From positions 124,001-188,000 of the forward strand of contig VLTN01000054.1 of the NCBI GenBank assembly GCA_008330645.1: a DNA stretch of 64,000 nt. Reading direction: 5' to 3'. The position numbers were made by a program, and so were the translations under genes. Positions within the stretch are counted from its first letter, which is position 1, and each line of letters begins with the position of its first letter. The notes under the pieces were generated by a model that had not been told where the DNA came from, did not search any database, and was given only the letters and a program-made list of their open reading frames with translations. Below, one piece after another: positions 1 through 14,200 of the stretch. Source of the DNA: Cafeteria roenbergensis. Taxonomy: Eukaryota > Sar > Bigyra > Bicosoecida > Cafeteriaceae.

Positions 1-92
1 GAGGCATGCAGCAGGCACTTGCCATGCCTGACGCACGCTGTCACACCGCACTCAGATTCACACAAGGGAATGCACTGGGCTGTAGGAGGCAT

Positions 93-2504
<2,412 letters not shown>

Positions 2505-3294
2505 GCTGGTCTGGGAAAACCTCGCAGGTCTCGGGACAAGTGTCCAGCGGGCGTTCGGCAGCGTGCTCGATCGACCAGCCGCAGCCCGGCTCTGCACTGG
2601 TGACCCATCTCGCGCCGGTCAGCGCCCTCGCCAGCGCCTCCCTGCCGCGCTGGCGCCTGGCGGCAACCGCCTCGCGTCGCCGGGCTCGGCAGGGCAGAAT
2701 CCGGTCGCGGCGTGCGCCACCGTCGGGCACGCGCGCTCGGAGGTGAAGCAGGGCGGAGTGAGGGCGAGGGGGGGGGAAGGGCAGCTCGCGGCGCAGCCCT
2801 GGTTGCGGGGCACGCGCGCCTGACCGCTGCGAGAGTGCTGTTGTGACGCACCAGCGGCCGACTCCAATGACGCAGACTGTCGGTTCAAGGCGCCATCAGG
2901 GCACTGACATCACACCTGCCCCGCCCACGCTCTCGGCACACGCCGCCGGCTGGCAGTCGGGCACCTTGGCCATCCCGCTCCCCTGTGGACTGAAGGGCGT
3001 TTCTCAAGCAGCGCGCAGGCCGGCCCGCGCCTGCAGTCGCACGCAAGGGCTTGCGCCGCAAGTTCCGCCCTGCAACACGCGCCGGCACCTCCTGCGGGCA
3101 CGCACGGCGACCGCTGCACGGCAAGTTCGGCGCACGGGGCGAGAATCCCTGGGGTGAAAGTCCCTCGACTTCGCTCCGAGACTTGAGCGCCTGGAAAAAC
3201 CACCCGGTGATCTGCCGGCTGCTTCTGCCGCGCGCATTCGGGGAGCGCTGCACCTCGGCGCAGCCCCACCCGCCCGCCCGAGACCGCTGGGGCG
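2505..3294. promoter_or_regulatory. Divergent intergenic region between TPI-GAPDH and the histidine kinase
   Basis: About 790 bases separate two genes transcribed away from each other, so both promoters and 5' untranslated regions should lie here. I found no TATA box, no clear operator and no conserved coding segment. The short frames in it have the arginine/proline-rich look of random GC-rich sequence. Confidence 0.4.
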
Positions 3295-6200
3295 ATGCTC
3301 AACCTTCGTCCGGGGGAATGGGAGTGGCTGGCGATGGCGCCAGACGGGAGGCATCTGTCCCCAGGCCTGTCGGTGCACCACCCGGCCGCTTCCCAGGACC
3401 AGCTGCCCAAGATGGAGGCCTCCCCGGTGGCTGGCACGCGGTGGGGCCATGCAAGCTTCCTTGTGGCCTGCGTGGTCGTCATGGCTTTGACCATGGCCGC
3501 CCCGGCGGCCGTGGGTGCCAGACACGAATACCTCGTCTACGACGGCGCCGATCACGCATCGACGCTGGCCGCTGTCACAACGACGGCAGGAGCAGCGCTC
3601 GTGGCCTTGGCGATGGTCTTTTTCGCGCGAGGGGCATTGGAGCCGCGTGATCGTGTTGGGTGAGCCTCCTGCTGCCCCTGGAGTACGCATCGTCACGCTG
3701 ACCGGCTCGGGGGCAATTGCGGTCCCTCTGGCCTTTTGCGCCCTCGCCGGCCCGAGCGAAGGCCTTCCTCCGTCGCGCGCTGGTCCTGTGCGAGCGCGGG
3801 GGTGTGCGCTGCGCTGGGCGCCGCCACGAAGGCATGCTGCTCGTCGCCCGTCGCATCGTCGCAGTGCCTTGGACCTGGCAGCTGGCATGGTGAGCAATGT
3901 GTCGCAACGCGCCAGCAGGCTTCAGCCGGCCGCCCTTCGCCACCGCGCCCTGGTTGCCTGGTCCCGGCACGCGCTTTCCCTGGGCCGGGGATGGGCACGG
4001 GGCCGGCTCTTGCGAGGCAGCGCATGGCAGCATCGCGGTGCGAGGCGGCGGGAGGAAAGGGAAGGCGGGGGAACCACCTGCCTGCGACGGTCACTTTTGG
4101 CACGGCTTGAATCGGCTCTCCTCGCAGATTGCCGGCTGGATTCCCGTCCTTTTGGAATGGACAGGGGCTGTAAAGAGCGCTGTGGATGTTTGGCAAGTCA
4201 TCCCGGGTGCTTGCATGAGCGTGCCGGTCTCGGCGCATGCCGTTCTAGCCGTGTCTTTTGCCTCGGTGGTCGCCGTCGGACACGCCGCGCAAGACCGCTT
4301 CGACGACGTGGACGCGACTGGCGCCAGCCCGTGGGCGCGGCTTTTGGCGCTCAACGCGCTAGCCGTTGCCTTCTGGCCCGGGCTCGTCAGCCCGTGGCTG
4401 CTCGGCTCGACAGCTGGCAACGTGTTTGGCATCGTCGCGTTTGCAACCGTTGGCACGCTTTGCGCCGCCCTCTTTTGGGAGGTGATCATTTCATCGGGCA
4501 GGCGCGTGCTGCTGGCCTGCTCCCAGGCTCGCAAGCGGTGCTGCCGGTGCATGCAGCAGCGGCGCCCAAGGCTCGTGCGGCCCTCCGGTTCCTCGGAGGA
4601 CGCCAACAGCAGCGATGACGAGCTCCGGGACAAGAAAGTTGCTTCGGCAGCAGAAATTGTTCGTCTCCTGATCCCAGCATTCGTGTTTGTTCTGCTGCTT
4701 GTCAACGTGGTTGCCGTCATTGTCAGCCAGATGCACCTCGATGGGTGTCCCGCTGCCTTTGCCGACCCGACCGCTGAGCTTCCAAGCGGAGTTTCCTACC
4801 CCGTCGGGTTTTCTCGCGACGCCGAGGCAAGAGGGCGGGCCGTGTCCAACGTCATGCGTTGGTCCTCCGCCGCGGCCTTCTCGCTGGCATGCGTCATCCT
4901 CGTCGCGCGCGCCCAGGAGGCAATGGCGGACAAGCGCAGCGCTGCCTCGCGGGCCTCCGCTCGCAACCTCAGGCAAACGCTCCGAGTCCTCAGCCACGAG
5001 ACCAGGGGCCCCGTCAACGGCGCGGTCTTGGCCTTGTCGCTGCTGGAGCGGTCGGTCAGGCGCCACGACAACGACGAAGTCGAGGACCTTCTGGGCGATT
5101 TGCGCGTCAGCCTGGAGCGCACCAAGCGCGGCCTGGACTCGCTCCTCGCGCTGCAATCCGCGCATGCCTCCGACAAGGCCGCCTCTGATGTCCAGTGGGA
5201 GTGGTGTGCTGCCCACGCAGTATCGCTGCGGCAGGTCAGAGCCACAATGCGGGGCGCATGCGCCGCCGAAGGCGTGGAGCTCGCCCTTGAGATGGTGGAG
5301 CCCTGCGATGACGGCCAGCCCGGCGCGCCCAAAGGCCGGCTGCTGCCTCCTGGCTCCCCCTTCCTGAAACCCAAGGTTCCGTCCGCGCCTCTGGATGAGG
5401 CGTCTGTCGCAGGACTGTCCCAGCTTGGGGCCACCCAGGGAATCCCCGAGCTTGAGCCGTTGGCCTTGCCCGCAGCGCACTCAGCAGGGTCCATCATGAC
5501 GGGCAGGCGTCACCAGTCATCTTCGCAAGGCTTTGGCGGGGGCCTTGCTCGCGCGCCGCCGGCCACGCCTCGCAGGGCCGCTGGCTTGCGCCGCAGCTCC
5601 GGTCGCCCGCGCGCTGTGCCGAGCGACCCCGACGGCTGCCGGTCCCTCGTCCCGAGATGGGAGGTCTTTGTCGACGCCGACAAAGTAACCGCCGTCTGCC
5701 TCAACTTCGTGTCCAACGCCCTCAAGCACGCGCCGGCCCAGGGGGGCAGTATTGCGCTGCGGGTCAGTCTCCGCGTCACGGGCGACCTGGGCCCGTCGCT
5801 GCAGGACACCTCCCGCCCAACAACGCCCGCCTCAGCTCGCAGCGCAGTGCAGGGCGGAGCCTCCCTCGCCATGCAGCCCCACGCCTCGCTCCCGCGGAGG
5901 CGAGGCAACTCCCGGAGCAGAGCAGGGTCCCACTTGTCCAGCAACTCCGTCGGCGAAGCAGCGCGCACCAGCGGGCGCCCCGGTCCTGGACTTCCCGCCC
6001 TGCCGCTTGCCCTGGAATCAAGCCTGCCCGCGTCTGACGTGGACCTCGTCAGGGCCGCGCTCTTGCCCCGGCGAGCGCCCCCGTGCACCGGCGACAAGGC
6101 CGGGTCCGTCCCCGAGCAAAGCGGCGGCGCCCTCAGAGAAGTCACCAGTGCCTCGGCCGGGTCTGGCGCGACGGGTCGGCGAAATCGAACGGCACGCGTT

Positions 6201-7985
6201 TGCCCTGCAAGCGGCCCGGCCCCAGGACGGGGGCAGGACATCCCGAGCGCGGCATGCACCACTGCCTCGGCCTCTGCGACGGTTTCGCAACGCCGGGGCG
6301 AGTCCGCGTCCAGCCCGATGGGTAAGCAGAGCGCGAGCTCATCACTCCGGCCGACGCTCAAGGGCTCGGCAAGCAGCCTGACCGGCAAGCACGAGGCCAG
6401 CGCCGCAGCACCGCCCCCCCCGGCGCGGGACGACGAGACCGAACACGCCTCCAGCGGCCAGGAGACGTCAGCCGATGGCATCCCAAGCTCAGCGGCGCTG
6501 ACGGCTGGAGCAGGGGCCGCAGCCACGGACGCGCAGTCCAGCAGCGCAGCCAGGAGGCCAAGCAGCATCGTGGCAGGCATTCGGCAGCCCGCAGCGTGCG
6601 GGCGGGGCTCTCACGCTGCCTTGGGCCGAAAGCGGGATATTTCAGCCGAGCAGACTGGCCCCACTGTCGACACGAGCGTCGCGACGGCGGCCATGGAGCG
6701 CGACCGCCTTGCTCGAGCACTGGCCGACGACGAGTCGTTCACGCTTGGCCAGGTGCCGACTGGGGACGGATCGGCGCCCGGAAAGACGATCACCCCCACC
6801 AATCTAGACGACCCGCCCGCTCAGGCGCCCCTTCAGCGCTGCATGCTGGTCGTGGAGGCCGTCGACAATGGCGCCGGGCTGCCGGAGCACGTGATGACCT
6901 CGGGAAAGCTCTTCACTCCGTTTGCACGCCTGCAACAGGGAGACGCGTGCTTGCGAATGTCCTCCACCGGCCTCGGCCTCGCCATCGTGAAGAGCATGGT
7001 GGTGACGGACCTCGGTGGCGCGGTTGGGGTGGCCAGCAAGCACGGTCAGGGGGCCTGCTTCTTTGCCCTTATTCCTTGCTGGGGGCGCTTGTCCAGCGAG
7101 GCGGTGCGGGGTCCTGGTCCAGGGCAGGGCCAGGGCGCAGCGCGGTGCGGCCTGCCGCGCCTGCTGGAAGAGCCCAGCGCCGCCGGCAGGGCCCGGGCTC
7201 CAGGCTGGGTGCCCGTCCAGTGCCCGCCGCAACAGGACCCCCAAGAGGTCGGGCCAACTCACCGCCAGGCGGCCTCCTTGCCAACGACCCCCAAGCTGCA
7301 CGCTGGTGACGTGGGCGGGGGGCTCACTGCCGAAGAGCTCGCTGGAGTCGTCGGCCGCGCAGCCGGCGGCAGGGCGACGCGGGCGCTCAGCGTCGCTGAA
7401 AGCAACTCCACCACGCGCAAGTCGAGCATGTCGCGGGGCGAAAGAGAGTCCCGTCGCGCCGCCCGCAACGCGTCCCGCGTTGCTTCCTCGCAGCGCATGG
7501 CCTTAAGCCCAGTGGCGCGGGTGGGCTCCATGACTGGCAAGCCGCTGTGCCTCGTGGTGGACGACGACGCCATCAGCCGCTCCCTCACCGCGCGCTTGAT
7601 CCGGAGCTTCGGACTTGACGCCACAACTCTCGACGATGGCGAGGCGTTTGTGCAGCACTTGACAGCAGCTCTCAAGGGCACCGCCTCCGCCTCGGTCCGC
7701 TGGCCCAGCGTTGTCTGCCTTGATTCGAGCATGCCCAAGCTCAGCGGGCCCGCCGCGCTTGCGAAGCTGGACGACCTTGCAACCCAACTCGACAGTGACG
7801 GGAGCGTTGTGGAGGCCGCTCGTTTGCGGTCGCTCCCGATCATCGGGGTAACGGGCAATGCTCTCGCCGGTGACAAGGCCCGGTTCATCCGTGCCGGCGC
7901 CAGGACCGTAGTGGTCAAGCCCGTCGATGCCCCGCTGCTGCGAGGCAGCCTGTCGGCGTGTCTCGGGCCTCTCATGCCAATGTAG
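3295..7985 (+). CDS. Membrane hybrid sensor histidine kinase with receiver domain
   Basis: Two-component kinase: autophosphorylates a His, then passes the phosphate to its own receiver Asp. The main exon is open to the stop at 7985. It shows several hydrophobic segments (about 4220-4500, 4660-4730, 4855-4915), an H-box LSHETRGPVNG with the His codon at 4995, an N-box CLNFVSNALKH (about 5700), G-boxes DNGAGLP (about 6868) and GLGLAIVK (about 6970), and a receiver from about 7540 with DDD, the phospho-acceptor Asp at 7722 and the conserved Lys in VVKPVD. About 360 low-complexity residues lie between the N-box and first G-box, and about 140 more before the receiver. The 5' end is uncertain. An upstream exon from ATG 3295 encodes two more membrane spans and ends at a GTGAGC donor (3660). 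One phase-consistent model is 3295-3659, 3757-3889, 4128-7985, but the middle exon is weak. The largest single exon alone could start at ATG 3897. Confidence 0.8.
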
Positions 7986-8249
7986 CGGGCAGCGAGAGAT
8001 TGGCCGGTGTTTTGCTTTCGCCTTCGCTTGTTGCGGGCAAACGCCTGCCTCGCTTTGAAAGACTGCGATTCCCGTGTAGGGAGACTTGTGTGCAGTGATG
8101 TGAATGCAGCTTTTTCGAGTGTGGCCGCTCTTGGACCATTGTCAAGGCACTCGGGATATGTTCGGCTGGTTTGATCCAGTCGCAGTGAGCACGAACGCAA
8201 CATCAAGCAGCCTCGTTGCAGAGCAGGCTTGGTTCCGGCTGCCTCAAAG
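7986..8249. other. Convergent intergenic region
   Basis: About 264 bases between two genes that end towards each other. It is slightly less GC-rich than its surroundings. No gene or clear polyadenylation motif is seen. Confidence 0.4.
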
Positions 8250-11200
8250 CTAGCGTGCGCTGGGATCGTCCCCCGCAAAGAGGATACGATCGATGATGTG
8301 CACCACGACGCCGTTTTTGCACCGAATGTTGCCTTGCACAACACGAATGGCATCAATGGGGGCCGGACCAGCCTCGACGGGGTCTCCTGGCCGAGCGGCC
8401 GGCGTCGTTCCGTGCCCGAAAGCCGACGAGGCGCGTGACAGCTCCTTGTCAAGCGCCGACGTGCTGAGGCTGCTGCGAACGGAGAGGCCCGCTCCGTGGG
8501 CCAGCCTGGCGACATGCTGCACGTGCCGGGACTGAGCCCTCGTGCTCGGCAGCAGCAGGCTCCCGGACAGCTCCGTCAGCCGGCCAGTGTGCTTGCGGGA
8601 GCGGGCCTTGAGGGCAGTGGCGGCGAGGCTTCCGTGAAACCGGTCGTTTCGCCGATGCGCCGGCCGCCTTCCGCCTCGTCTGCCGTCGTCCAGCAGCACG
8701 TCCGCCTGCAGCACGTAGGCGCCGTCGTGCGGCCGAGTGCCCACGCGCAGGACGGACGTTGAGTCCTCCGTGGGAACGAAGCCGCCTGAGAACCCTGCCA
8801 GATGCTCCAGCCTGTAGGGCGCCCCTACAACGTGCGCGAGCAGCAGCGCGTCGTCCCACACGCTCGGCGGCCCGCTGCTGTCAACCGCTCCAGTGCCGGA
8901 GGCCGGCGCCAGTGCCCCGTCCAGTGCTTCTTCGGCCTCGTGGGGATCTGCCAAGGGGCGAAGCGCCGACGTGGGCGGCAGGCGCAGCCGCACGTGCGGC
9001 GGCGGGCCCTCGGGGGGCTCTTCTTCCGCTTGCAGCAACGCTTCCGCTGCGGCAAGCTCTGCAGCCCGTTGCCGCGCAGCCTCCTCCCCCTCGTCCTCCT
9101 CCCCGCCCTCGTGAAAGCGCGCCTCGCTCTCGAAGAAGGACCGCTGCGTCGCGGAGCCCATCAGGGGGGCAGAGCGAGGCCACTCCCCGTGCTGGGCTGC
9201 GAGGTTGCGGCGCGGGGCTGGCGACGTGCCCGGCCCTCCCGTCGCCGCGAACTCAGGCGGCGACCCGCCGAGCGCCGACCCAGGGGTGCGGGGCCAGTCG
9301 GACCCGCCGCCGTCAGTGGCCGACGCAACGGACCCTTTCACGCTGCCCGTACGAGGGGCCTTGACGCTCCCAGTGTCGCGGTGGCGGCCTATGCCGTCCG
9401 CGCGCCCTCCGGGGCCCGAGCTCCCTCCAACGCTCCTGGCCGGGGCAGGCAGGCCCCCTGACAGCCTGAGGGAGCGGGCGACAGATCGAGGAGTGTCGAG
9501 CTGAGCGTCTTCGTAGCCGCCCGACACCGAGACGTGGTCCCCCGGCGCGAGAGTGGTCTGCGTGACCCAGGAGCCCACGGACCGCGCGTCCGCGGACAAG
9601 GCCGCCATGCTTGACCCGAAGGAGCCCACGCGGCGGAGGGCGCCGTGCATACCCAGGCCCGTAGCAGCCGTGATGCCGCCCGTCTGCGCGAGCCCCCAGA
9701 TGCGGGCCAGGATGTCAGCCTCCGCAGCAACGCTTCGCTCGGGAACTCGGGGCCTGGCGCCGAGCCCCGCCGACGCGAGGTCCAGCCGCGGCACCGTGCA
9801 CTGGCCGCGAGGGCCAGCATCGCCCTGCGAGGCCGCTCGCATCGGCGACACTGCGCACACTGCCCCGCTGCCCTCGTCGCGAGGCTCGCCCCCATCTGGC
9901 CCCGGCTCGCGCTCCGGGTGCGCCGCGCCAGCGCCGTCCACGTGGCCAGCCCGTGGCGACCGGCTTCCGTGCTCTCCGTCATCCTCCGCGAGCTCGCGTC
10001 TGGCCGCAAGCAATCCGGCTCGCGCAGCGTCGACTGGCGGCGGCAGGCCTGCGTCCTGCCGAGGTGCCGCCGCCTGCGACGCCGTGGCGAACGGACCTCC
10101 GCGGCTTGGCGGCGCGAGGGCACCGCCCGGTTCGAAGCCCCGGTGCGGCTGCAGAGGCGGCTCGTCAGGCGTGCTCGGCCTGGAGGAGAATGGGGTCGCC
10201 GAGGAGGCGTCCAGTTCGCCGGGTGCATCCGCCAGAGGCGACATGGGCCGCGGCGTGTAGGCCGGAAGGCCCTCGTCCAAGGACGCCGGGGAGGCCATGA
10301 GGTTGCCTGGCGCGCCGCCCCACCGGCGGGCGTCGTTCACGGTGCGGGAGCAGGCAGCCTCGGCGATGCCCGCCCCGCCGCCGACCTGCGCCCAGCTCGC
10401 CGCCATCGCCGCCCGCGCGTGGGCGCGCCCCTTGGCGGGCAGCGCGGGCTGCGCCCCGTCCCCCTCCGCCCCCTCCGCCACGCGCGAGCGCGGCGAAAGC
10501 GCGCGGGACCCAGGCTCGCTCGGCCAGCCGTCGCTGTCAGGGTCCGCCGCTGGCGCGTGGCCCGAGGAGGGCGTGCCCAGGGGGTGCCTCGGCCTGGAGC
10601 GGCGCGACAGGGGGCTCCAGCCTCCGCCCTCGCCCTGCGTGTCCTGAGCCGTGCTGTCGCTGTCGACACGGCGGGCAGACGGCGGCCTGCTGCTGCCGGC
10701 CTCACGCCTGTCGCCCCCAGGCAGGTGGTCCAGTGCGTCCCGCTCGGAGGCCGTGTCTGGAGCCCATCCGCGCGGCCGGGAGCTGCCGCCACCGCTGCTC
10801 TCCCCCGCCCCTACCAGCGTGCTAATCTCGTCAATCGTCACCCTCAAACCAGCGCGCTTGCCTGCAGGCGGCAGTCCGGCCGCAAAGCCCTCAACTCCGG
10901 CGCTGGCCGTGCGCGCCGCGGCGGGGTACGCAGGCGGGCCTGCGGGGGCGTGCTGTGGCGCGGCGTCCCCGGCAAGCCGGCTCGACGGCCGAACGGGCGA
11001 GCCGGCGCTGCTGCGTCGTCGGTGGGACACGCCCACCGGCTGAGTGGCGCACGCCGACGGCAGCAGCGCGGCGCCGGAGTCCATGCGGCGAAGGCCAGCA
11101 CGCTCCCCAGGTCGACCGAGGAGGTCGCCCACCACACCGGCCTGAGGCGAACGCTGCTCGCCGCCAAGACTCGCCCCGTGAAGGCCGGGCGGCAGGTCGG

Positions 11201-14200
11201 CTGGCTGCCCGCTAAGCTCGAACTGGCGTCGGGCGCCGTCCGGGAGCACGACACCGCCTCCCCGCACGGCGTCGCTGCCGTCGCCAAGGGGAGCCACGGG
11301 CATTGCGCCCGCGCTGACGCCGGCGCTCGCGCCGCTAGCAAGGCTCCCCAACGCCGCTGTGCCTCTTCCCTCGATGCCCAGGCTGCTCCCAGCCGGGCTG
11401 GAGCCGCCAAGGCTGCTCTCCACGCCTGGGGCGCCTCGAGCAGCGCTGGAGCCGCGAGGCCACGTTGTGCGGCGCTCGGGGGTCGGGGCCGAGGCTGACG
11501 CGATGACGCCTCGGGCGAGCGAGCCGTCCGCGCTGGCGGCCGTTACGTGATGGATTCCAGCTCCGGGCGAGCGCGGGGACTGCCAGGGACTGGCGGCCAG
11601 ACTTGCGTGCGGCCGCTTGCTTGCTTCTCCCTCGGGGGCCGAAATCGGCTCCGATGCCGCTTCGTCCGCCATTCCGGAGGCGTCGTCACGGTTGTCGTCG
11701 CTGTCGTGGTCGTCTCCGTCCGCGGCGCCTGCGCCGGCGTGGTAAACCCCTTCCTCGTCCTCCCCTCCCTGGTTTGATGCCGAGGTGGGCCCTGCCGACG
11801 CGCCGCCCCCCGCGAGTGCCGGGAAGAGCTCACGCCGGCCGCTCTGCCCTCTGCGAAAGGTCTCCTGGTCCTCCTCCGCGATGCTGACGCGCGATCTGCC
11901 GGCAGGGCTTGTTGCGAACGAAAGCGCGAACGCTGGCCGGGGGGCGGGACTGTCAGGCCCGGCCAAGGACAGCGGTGCCTTGAGCGACTGACGGAACTCG
12001 TCGACGCGGCGCTCGTCGTTTCCGGGGGGGGGCTCCAGCCCCGCGGTAGACTCGGCCTCGTTCGCGGCCAGGCTGGCCTGTGCAAGCGCCTCGACAGCCT
12101 GCCGGTGTTCCCAGTCCCGCCGTCGGAGGCGAGCGCCCTCCACTGCCTCCCAGGCAGCGAGGGCCGCATCCCGCTCTGCAACCAGCCTCTCAAAGTGCGC
12201 TGACGTCGACCGAGCCTGGGCAATTTTGACGCGCACGCGGGAAGCCGTTGCTCCCGATTCTGCGGCAGCCCGGGCTGCTCTGGCGGCCTCCTCCGCTCGG
12301 CTGCCGCCGCCCCCCGCTGCGCCCGTGGGCATGCCGTACACAGGGTTCGAAGCAGTCGCCTTGCCGGCCCTCTCTGCGGTCCGGACGCGGGCCCTCACTT
12401 CGGCTCTGCCGCGGTTTCGCTCGATTGCAAGGCCCTCCCGGATAGCCACAGCACGCGACGCGGCGCCGGCCGCCCTTGCTGCTGCTCCCACCGTGGGGTC
12501 AACGTGCTGGCCGTCAAACCGCAGCAGCGGGTCCGCCCTTGCAGCAGCTTCGGCGGGCGGCGTGCGCGGAGTGATGGCCTCGCCGTCGTCGGTGTCGGCG
12601 TTGGGGTCGCCGTCGCCGTCGCCGTCGCCGTCGTCGGCTGGCGAAGCGCCAGCGTGCGCGCTTTGCTCGCCTGCGTTCCCTCCTGCCCCGGAGCGCGCTA
12701 CCCGCCCCGCCCGCGACCGACGCCTGCCACGGATCTCGTCCTCCGCCTCGACGAGGCGGCGCAGCGTGCTCAGCGCCGCAGCAGCTGCGTGCCCAGTCCC
12801 GCGGCCAGCCTCCTGCTCTGCCTTCTGCCATGGCCTCGCGCCCTCTCCGCGGCCGATGGGGCCACGCTCCAGGGACCCAGCGCCAGAAGTGAGCGCACCG
12901 CCATCGGTTGCACCTGCCCTCCCGGCTGGCAAAGCCTCGCTGGTCCCAGTCGACTGGCTGGAGGCTCCATGAAGCGCCCCGCCCGAGCGCCAACGATGCG
13001 CCGCCGTGCCGCCGCGAGAGCCAGGCAGTGGCGACTGAACAGGGCTGTAGGTGGTGCGACCAGGCGGCAAGTCCGACACGCTGCGCAGGCCCGGCAGCCG
13101 GGAGGGCGACTCGCGCAAGGTGACGCCGTCTCGCGACAGGCCCCTCCACGCATCGCCCCCCTCGCGAGAGCCCAGCGGAACGGGCATGGTGGCCGGCCAG
13201 CCGCCCGCGGCGGCCGCTCCCCTCCTCATCGCCGCATCCACGCCGTCCGCTGACCGCTGCTGCGCTCCTGACATGGGCGAGGCTGCTCGTCCCGCGCCCG
13301 CCAGCAGCGCCTGCTCTGCCACGCCTGGGTCCTTGGAGTAGGCGGCTCTGCCACTATCGAGCTCCATCCGCATGGCAGTGGGGCCGGGCGATCCCTGCCG
13401 CAGCTCGCCCAGCGACGGCTGCTGCGACTGCAGGCGCAGCTGCCGGGCGAGGGGCCCGTCGCGCCGGTCTTGGTCGCTGCTGCTCGGTGCGCCCGGAAGG
13501 TTCGGGGTGCGGGCCAAGGGCCGGGGCGGCCTCGAGCTTGTGGGGCTCGTGCTCCCAGGAGCAGAGCCACCCTCGCCGCGCCCCTCGTCCTCCTCGTCGT
13601 CTTCCTCGTCGTCCTCGTCCTCCTCCTCGTCCTCTGCCTCGTCCTCTGCCTCGTCCTCCTCGTCCTCGTCCTCGTCGTCCTCTGCCTCGTCCTCCTCTTC
13701 CTTTCCGCCAGAGTCGTCGCCAGCGCCTTGCGAATGTTGAAGGCCAGTGCTCGCAGCCCTCCCGCCAGATGGCGAAGCGAGGACGCCCTGCTCTGTGCAC
13801 TGCGATGGCCCCGCTCCCTGGGGCGCGAACGGCAATGCCGCTCCCTGAAGATATGCGGTGCTACCGGGCTGCCTCCCACCGACTGCACCCTGTTCCGTGG
13901 AGCCGCTGCTCACCTCACTGCCGGAGCCGGACTCGGAGCTGCTGCTGTCCTCGTCAGAGTCGCAGGAGCCCTCGGAGCTCGAGGCCGAAGATCCCACGGA
14001 CTCGCCCCCATCCTCAGCCAATCTGGCCCCGGATCCAACGCTCTCAAGCGCCCTTCCACCCTGCCTGTGCCGCGCATTCTCGCCTAGGCGGGGCAGCAGC
14101 CGACTGGCGTCAAGCCCTCTGGACAGGGGGCCGTCTTTCGCGTCGCGGCGGCGTCGAACGGCCGACACTCCAAGCTTCGGCATTGCAACGCCGCCCCCAA

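Noticed and set aside
3149-3190. Possible hairpin upstream of the histidine kinase
   Set aside because: The stems are only four base pairs each around a bulge, within chance expectation for this base composition.
10120-12360. TTCGAA-containing stretches resembling a tRNA T-arm
   Set aside because: They lie in coding sequence and no cloverleaf stems surround them. No tRNA is supported anywhere in the window.
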